64,000 bases of DNA from NBLH01 sp050296515 (GTDB lineage Bacteria; Bacteroidota; Bacteroidia; Bacteroidales; NBLH01): contig JBNKRJ010000064.1 of the NCBI GenBank assembly GCA_050296515.1, positions 3,984 through 67,983 on the forward strand. The letters run 5' to 3'. Position 1 is the stretch's first letter; each line of letters opens with the position of its first letter. The position numbers and the translations under genes were made by a program. The notes below the pieces were generated by a model. The model saw only the letters and a program-made list of their open reading frames with translations. It ran no database searches and was not told where the DNA came from. Positions 59,342 through 64,000 of this stretch are shown piece by piece.

Positions 59342-60109
59342 ATGGCAGGAAAAACATTAATAAAAATTGAAAATCTTAAAGCAACTATAGAAGGAAAGTC
59401 AATCCTGAAAGGTATCAACCTCGAAATTAAAGAAGGCGAAGTGCATGCCATTATGGGACCAAATGGTTCGGGTAAAAGTACTTTGGCATCAGTATTGGCA
59501 GGACGTGAAATTTTTGAAGTAACAGATGGTAAAGTTGAATTTTTAGGAAAAGACCTACTTTCAATGTCTCCTGAAGAGCGCTCAAGAGAAGGACTATTCC
59601 TCGCTTTTCAGTACCCGGTTGAAATCCCGGGTGTTTCTATTACCAATTTCATGAAAGCTGCTGTTACGCAGCATCGCGAACACAAAGGTTTGGAGCCTTT
59701 ATCTCCATCAGAGTTCTTAAAAATGATGAAAGAGAAAAAGGAATTGGTTGAGATTGAGGCAAAATTAGCCAACCGTGCTGTAAATGAAGGATTTTCAGGT
59801 GGTGAAAAGAAAAAGAATGAAGTTTTTCAAATGGCCATGTTAGAACCAAAACTTGCCATATTGGATGAAACAGATTCAGGCTTGGATATCGATGCCCTGC
59901 GTATTGTTGCGAATGGTGTTAACAAGCTGAAGACCAAAGAAAATGCATCTCTAGTTATCACGCACTATCAGAGATTGTTGGATTACATCGTTCCGGATAT
60001 CGTACACGTGTTATACAATGGACAGATTGTGAAAACAGGAGGAAAAGAATTAGCTCTTGAATTGGAAGAAAAAGGCTACGACTGGATCAAAAAAGAAGTT
60101 GACAACTAG
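59342..60109 (+). CDS. sufC: Fe-S assembly ATPase SufC
   Basis: The protein has 255 residues. It is an ABC ATPase with Walker A IMGPNGSGKSTLASVLAG (near residue 40), the SufC-type signature NEGFSGGEKKKNEVFQMAML and Walker B LAILDETDSGLDIDALRIVA, then the H-loop His in LVITHYQRLL. It powers conformational change of the SufB-SufD scaffold. Length and motif order are standard. It lies between two intergenic heptad arrays. Confidence 0.97.
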   Translation: MAGKTLIKIENLKATIEGKSILKGINLEIKEGEVHAIMGPNGSGKSTLASVLAGREIFEVTDGKVEFLGKDLLSMSPEERSREGLFLAFQYPVEIPGVSITNFMKAAVTQHREHKGLEPLSPSEFLKMMKEKKELVEIEAKLANRAVNEGFSGGEKKKNEVFQMAMLEPKLAILDETDSGLDIDALRIVANGVNKLKTKENASLVITHYQRLLDYIVPDIVHVLYNGQIVKTGGKELALELEEKGYDWIKKEVDN

Positions 60110-60172
60110 AGGCTGGTTGCTAGTTACTGGTTGCTAGACTTGTCCAGCAACTAGAATCCAGTTACAAGAACA
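60110..60172 (+). repeat. heptad array H5 (sufC-sufD gap), palindromic
   Basis: In sevens: GCTGGTT, GCTAGTT, ACTGGTT, GCTAGAC, TTGTCCA, GCAACTA, GAATCCA, GTTACAA. The left units (CTAGTTACTGG) are answered by CCAGCAACTAG on the right, so the gap folds into a hairpin. It fills nearly the whole 68-bp gap. Confidence 0.65.
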
Positions 60173-60177
60173 ACTTC

Positions 60178-61566
60178 ATGACTGAAAGGAATAAACAAGA
60201 AATCATGGCATTAAAAAATCAAATATCAAAAGAAGATTTTCTATCAGTTTTCAAGGAGGAACCAATACCTGCTTTGGTTGAGGCGAAGGAAAAAGTTGAA
60301 GCTGAGAAGAATTTTCTTGAATTGAATTTTCCGGCTAAGTCGGACGAAGAATGGAGACATACAAGCATAAGCAAAATATTACAGCATCGGTTTGGATTAG
60401 GAAAAACCGTTCATTTAGATAAAAAGACGGTTGATATTTTCACCATCCCTGGGTTGAATGCTTACCGATTGGTCTTTATCAACGGCTATTTCAATGCTGA
60501 CTTATCTGATGAACTCGAAAAAGGCAGAAAGGTCATAATAAAAAGTACTGCCAAAGCAAAAAGAGAACATCCGGATTTATTCAAACAATATTTCAGGAGT
60601 ACAGGAGTTGATGGAGAAAACTTTTTTACTAACCTGAATGGAGCTTATGCAACCAATGGAAGCTTTGTTTATATTCCTGATAATGAGGTGCTGGATAAGC
60701 CTGTGCACATCATTAATTTTTCTGATGGACAGGATAGCAAAACCATCTCACAGTACCGCAATATTTTTTATGCTGGTAAAAACAGCAAGGTTCAAATTGT
60801 AAATAGTTTTCACTCGTTAACAGTAAACTACACGCTTACAAATGCTCTAACTGAGATTGTTCTGGATGAAAATGCTGATTTAAATTTCAACATTTTTCAG
60901 GGCGAGGGTGATGATGCATTTCAGATGAATCATACAAAGGTGTTGCAACATCGTAACAGTCGATTTTCAAGTCACACAATTACCCTGTGTGGAGCTATTG
61001 TGCGAAACGATTTGCACGTGCAGCATTTAGATGAAGGTTGTGAAACAAGTCTTAATGGTTTGTATCTGCCTGACAGAGAGCAACATTTTGATAATCATTT
61101 GTTTGTCCATCATGTCAAGCCGCACTGTACAAGTAACCAATTATATAAAGGGATCATTGATAATAAGGCTTCAGCAGTGTTTTTAGGTAAAGTTTTAGTT
61201 GACAGGGGAGCTCAAAAAACATTGGCAAGTCAGTCGAACAGAAATGTATTGCTGACAAAATATGCGAAGGTTAACAGTAAACCTCAGCTTGAAATTTATG
61301 CTGATGATGTTGCTTGTTCACATGGCTCTACTACCGGACAAATTGATAAAGAAGCATTATTTTATTTGCAATCCAGAGGGATCAATCGCAGACAGGCAGA
61401 AACACTTTTGCTGAGTGCGTTTTTATCGGATGTAATTGAAAGTATTCAGGTTGAACCTGTGAAGATATTGGTTAAACTGCTTATTGATAAAAGATTAAAA
61501 GGAGAAAAAGTAGAAGGACAGTGCTCAATGATTGAAGCATGTCATGGTTGTGATCCTATTGATTAA
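60178..61566 (+). CDS. sufD: Fe-S cluster assembly protein SufD
   Basis: The protein has 462 residues; ATG 60205 (ALKNQISKEDF) is a possible alternative. SufD-like elements are DEEWRHTSISKI at the N-terminus, NGSFVYIPDNEVLDKPVHII, the beta-helix region around SRFSSHTITLCGAIVRNDLH, ADDVACSHGSTTGQIDKEAL and YLQSRGINRRQAETLLLSAF. It pairs with SufB in the SufBC2D scaffold and helps bring in iron. The C-terminal CSMIEACHGC adds extra cysteines. It is followed 39 bp later by sufS, the only suf gap without a heptad array. Confidence 0.95.
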   Translation: MTERNKQEIMALKNQISKEDFLSVFKEEPIPALVEAKEKVEAEKNFLELNFPAKSDEEWRHTSISKILQHRFGLGKTVHLDKKTVDIFTIPGLNAYRLVFINGYFNADLSDELEKGRKVIIKSTAKAKREHPDLFKQYFRSTGVDGENFFTNLNGAYATNGSFVYIPDNEVLDKPVHIINFSDGQDSKTISQYRNIFYAGKNSKVQIVNSFHSLTVNYTLTNALTEIVLDENADLNFNIFQGEGDDAFQMNHTKVLQHRNSRFSSHTITLCGAIVRNDLHVQHLDEGCETSLNGLYLPDREQHFDNHLFVHHVKPHCTSNQLYKGIIDNKASAVFLGKVLVDRGAQKTLASQSNRNVLLTKYAKVNSKPQLEIYADDVACSHGSTTGQIDKEALFYLQSRGINRRQAETLLLSAFLSDVIESIQVEPVKILVKLLIDKRLKGEKVEGQCSMIEACHGCDPID

Positions 61567-61605
61567 ACATGAAATTTTGCTGGACGCAGAATTAAAGAAA
61601 TAAAA

Positions 61606-62826
61606 ATGAGTTTAGACATCGACAAAATACGAGCTGATTTTCCGGTACTGAATCAAAAAATATACAAAAAGGAGTATGTTTATCTTGATAATGGGGCAAC
61701 TACACAAAAGCCAAATCAAGTAATTGATGCAATCAGTAATTTTTACAAAAACACTAATAGTAACATTCACAGGGGTGTTCATTATTTGAGTGAAAAATCA
61801 ACTGAGGCTTATGAAGCAGTAAGGAAAAAGGTGCAAAACTTCATTAATGCAGAGCATGAGCATGAAATAATTTTCACAAAAGGTACTACAGATTCAATTA
61901 ACCTGGTAGCTTTCTCTTTTGGTGAGCGCTATGTGAAAGAAGGGGATGAAGTGATTATCACTGCAATGGAGCATCATTCCAACATTGTTCCATGGCAAAT
62001 GCTTTGCGAAAGAAAAAAAGCTGTTTTAAAGGTCATTCCATTTGATGAAAATGGTGAATTAGAGCTAAGTAAACTGCCTCAACTGCTATCTGAAAAGACA
62101 AGGATATTGGCAGTCACTCATGTTTCAAACTCTTTAGGAACAATAAATCCAATTAAAGAAATTATTGCAGAAGCTCACAAGGCAAATGTTCCGGTTTTGA
62201 TTGACGGTGCGCAAAGTATTCAACACACAACCATTGATGTTCAGGACTTGGATTGTGATTTCTTTGCTTTTTCAGGTCATAAGATTTATTCCGAAACAGG
62301 AATTGGAGTTTTGTACGGTAAGGAAAAGTATCTTGAAGAGATTCCTCCATACCAGGGAGGAGGCGACATGGTTGATCAGGTGACATTGGAAAAGACAACT
62401 TATTTGAAATCACCATTTAAATTCGAGGCTGGAACAACAAATTATGTTGGTGCGGTTAGTCTTGGTGTTGCTATTGATTATTTAAATGAAATTGGCTTAG
62501 AAAACATCCAAAAATATGAGTCTGAGTTAATTCAGTATGCAACTGAGCAGCTTTCAGCCATTGATGGATTAATAATTTATGGAAATGCAAAACATAAATC
62601 AGCTACTATCTCTTTTTTATTGGATAAAATTCATCACTACGATACAGGGATGATACTTGATAAACTTGGAATAGCTGTTCGTACTGGTACTCATTGTACA
62701 CAGCCAGTAATGGAACGTTTGGGAATAACTGGAACAGTAAGGGCCAGCTTTGCATTTTATAATACAAAAGAAGACATTGATAAACTGGTTGAAGGAGTGA
62801 AGAAGGTAAAGGAGATGTTTGGTTAA
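61606..62826 (+). CDS. sufS: cysteine desulfurase SufS
   Basis: The protein has 406 residues. It is a group II cysteine desulfurase. YLDNGATTQKPNQVIDAI is near the N-terminus, AMEHHSNIVPWQ in the middle, the PLP lysine in DFFAFSGHKIYSETGIGVLY (near residue 226), and the catalytic cysteine in VRTGTHCTQPVMERLG (near residue 365). It converts cysteine to alanine and passes persulfide sulfur to SufE, encoded next. It belongs to the suf operon. Confidence 0.97.
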   Translation: MSLDIDKIRADFPVLNQKIYKKEYVYLDNGATTQKPNQVIDAISNFYKNTNSNIHRGVHYLSEKSTEAYEAVRKKVQNFINAEHEHEIIFTKGTTDSINLVAFSFGERYVKEGDEVIITAMEHHSNIVPWQMLCERKKAVLKVIPFDENGELELSKLPQLLSEKTRILAVTHVSNSLGTINPIKEIIAEAHKANVPVLIDGAQSIQHTTIDVQDLDCDFFAFSGHKIYSETGIGVLYGKEKYLEEIPPYQGGGDMVDQVTLEKTTYLKSPFKFEAGTTNYVGAVSLGVAIDYLNEIGLENIQKYESELIQYATEQLSAIDGLIIYGNAKHKSATISFLLDKIHHYDTGMILDKLGIAVRTGTHCTQPVMERLGITGTVRASFAFYNTKEDIDKLVEGVKKVKEMFG

Positions 62827-62829
62827 TAA

Positions 62830-62890
62830 GGTCACCAGTCATTAGACATTAGTCATTGAGTTTTCGCGAATGACAATTGACCAATGAATA
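62830..62890 (+). repeat. heptad array H6 (sufS-sufE gap)
   Basis: TCA, TCA, ACA, TCA lie at 62832, 62839, 62846 and 62853, exactly 7 apart (units GTCACCA, GTCATTA, GACATTA, GTCATTG). The right part carries the complementary AATGAC and TTGACCAATGA, giving a dyad. Confidence 0.65.
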
Positions 62891-62961
62891 ATACCTATAG
62901 GAAGTTTAGTTGAAAAATAACATATAAGCTAGCAAAGAATCGTTGTTAAAAAAGAAAGAAA

Positions 62962-63387
62962 ATGTCCCTAAAAGAAGTACAAGACGAAATTATTGAAGAA
63001 TTTGCAGTTTTCGATGAATGGCTGGATAAGTATGAATATTTAATTGAATTAGGCAACGCTTTAGAGCCCATTAATGAAAGTTTCAGAACTCCTGAGTATT
63101 TGATAAATGGATGTCAGTCAAAAGTTTGGATAAATGCTGAGTTGAATGATGGGAAAGTGATTTTTGAGGCGGATAGCGATGCCATTATTACAAAAGGAAT
63201 TGTGGCACTGTTAATCAGAGTGTTATCAAACAGAAAGCCAGAGGAAATAATGAATGCTGATTTATTTTTTATTGATTCAATTGGATTGACTCAAAATTTG
63301 TCACCAACCCGTTCAAATGGATTACTGGCAATGGTTAAGCAGATGAAAATGTACGGCATGGCATATCATGCAAAAATGAATAAATAA
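62962..63387 (+). CDS. sufE: SufE sulfur-transfer protein
   Basis: The protein has 141 residues. The SufE fold is marked by FDEWLDKYEYLIELG near the N-terminus and the active cysteine in LINGCQSKVWINAEL near residue 52, plus GIVALLIRVLSNRKPEEI and the C-terminal SPTRSNGLLAMVKQMKMYG. It accepts persulfide from SufS and hands it to SufB. It is part of the suf operon. Confidence 0.95.
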   Translation: MSLKEVQDEIIEEFAVFDEWLDKYEYLIELGNALEPINESFRTPEYLINGCQSKVWINAELNDGKVIFEADSDAIITKGIVALLIRVLSNRKPEEIMNADLFFIDSIGLTQNLSPTRSNGLLAMVKQMKMYGMAYHAKMNK

Positions 63388-63445
63388 TTAATTGAACTTT
63401 GAAATTAGAACTTTAAAATTAGGATTTTATAATTCTTTATTTGGG
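63388..63445 (+). repeat. heptad array H7 (sufE-sufT gap)
   Basis: In sevens: AATTGAA, CTTTGAA, ATTAGAA, CTTTAAA, ATTAGGA, TTTTATA, ATTCTTT. Alternating CTTT/ATTA units end in GAA or AAA. Confidence 0.6.
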
Positions 63446-63481
63446 TCTAATTTTCTATATAAAATTTCGGAGTAAGAAGAT

Positions 63482-63820
63482 ATGGAAAATAAAGAAAATC
63501 AGGTTGAGAACGATTATCTTCAGTTAGAAGTGGAGATAATGAACGCAATGAAAACCATTTATGATCCTGAAATACCAGTAAATATTTATGATCTTGGTTT
63601 AATTTACGAGATTGATGTTGATGATTACAACAATGTTGATATAAAAATGACTTTGACAGCGCCCAATTGTCCGGTTGCTGATTCTTTACCAATTGAGGTA
63701 AAGGAAAAAGTAAAAGAAATTAAGGATGTAAACAATGTAAATCTTGAGTTGGTTTTTGACCCGCCATGGGGACCAACCATGATGTCGGAAGAAGCAAAAT
63801 TGGAGTTGGGGTATTTGTAA
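63482..63820 (+). CDS. sufT: SufT-type MIP18 (DUF59) Fe-S maturation protein
   Basis: The protein has 112 residues. It is a single DUF59/MIP18 domain: TIYDPEIPVNIYDLGLIYEI, MTLTAPNCPVADSLPIEVKE with the conserved Cys, and LELVFDPPWGPTMMSEEAKL. Relatives (SufT, PaaD-like, human CIA2) help deliver clusters to target proteins. Placement at the end of a suf operon supports the SufT reading. The start at 63482 follows a heptad-bearing gap. Confidence 0.9.
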   Translation: MENKENQVENDYLQLEVEIMNAMKTIYDPEIPVNIYDLGLIYEIDVDDYNNVDIKMTLTAPNCPVADSLPIEVKEKVKEIKDVNNVNLELVFDPPWGPTMMSEEAKLELGYL

Positions 63821-64000
63821 TTTACCCCTCCCCTACATTTAACTTTGTTTTAAACTTCTATTATAAATGCGAATTAAGTGTTAAATATATTATGTAAAAT
63901 CAATATAAATTACTGATTATCAATAATTTAATCGATTAAAAATTTTATTATGTGCCTGATTATCAGTATATTAATAGGTTATTTTCGATAATTTATTAAT
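63821..64000. other. AT-rich end of window
   Basis: 180 bp of very AT-rich DNA with repeated short TTATCA and TAATTT words and a small CCTGATTATCAG dyad near 63955. No gene visible before the window ends. Confidence 0.4.

Overview
The window is from a member of the Bacteroidota with about 36-38% G+C. Supporting evidence: a MurF-alanine racemase fusion, GldM and SprB-repeat proteins of the gliding/type IX secretion machinery, a TssD-type (Hcp) type VI tube protein, CHU_C/lamin-tail surface proteins, near absence of Shine-Dalgarno sites, and many promoters of the Bacteroidota form TTG-N19-TAnnTTTG. Order and genus cannot be assigned from the sequence. Superoxide reductase beside AhpCF suggests an anaerobe or microaerophile that copes with oxygen.

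Layout. 0-2.8 kb: xdhC-like gene, a copy of dispersed repeat A, and two small membrane protein genes. 2.8-4.1 kb: insertion-sequence debris (IS1634-like N-terminus, truncated IS3 with its frameshift heptamer, fragment of repeat B). 4.1-9.8 kb: leftward murF-alr, tlpA-like, outer-membrane POTRA/barrel and kptA genes. 10-15.4 kb: an unknown membrane protein with a small alarmone-hydrolase-like HD protein, a membrane AraC regulator, and small secreted or hypothetical proteins. 15.5-19.7 kb: moeB/thiF-guaD operon and ahpC/ahpF with a dyad operator. 20-23 kb: envelope proteins and panE. 23-28 kb: accessory islet (repeat A, lone CapD-like dehydratase, chimeric OmpA fragment, orphan tssD, a complete ISAs1 element, MITE C). 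28-36.3 kb: ABM monooxygenase/Fe-alcohol dehydrogenase, glpD, FHA and OmpA-PD40 proteins, lolE-like permease, rbfA. 36.4-44.5 kb: SprB-repeat protein and a 1493-residue LTD/CHU_C surface protein. 44.8-50.4 kb: superoxide reductase, radical SAM protein, MITEs, gldM away from its usual partners, IS1380 remnant, serine hydrolase. 50.5-57.5 kb: prfB with programmed +1 frameshift, S41 protease, dCMP deaminase, envelope proteins, cation efflux. 57.7-63.8 kb: complete sufBCDSE-sufT iron-sulfur cluster operon.

The main structure beyond the genes is in the gaps. (1) Three copies of a roughly 240-bp repeat A have one end always pointing at the start of a nearby reading frame. (2) MITE family B, about 125 bp, has TATACCAA ends. 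(3) MITE family C, 110-156 bp, has CTAGTGT ends and paired 20-bp palindromes. (4) At least ten short arrays have a strict 7-base period without a shared unit sequence, many folded around a dyad; they occupy four of the five gaps inside the suf operon. A 9-base-period array lies beside one of them. No tRNA, rRNA or CRISPR was recognised.
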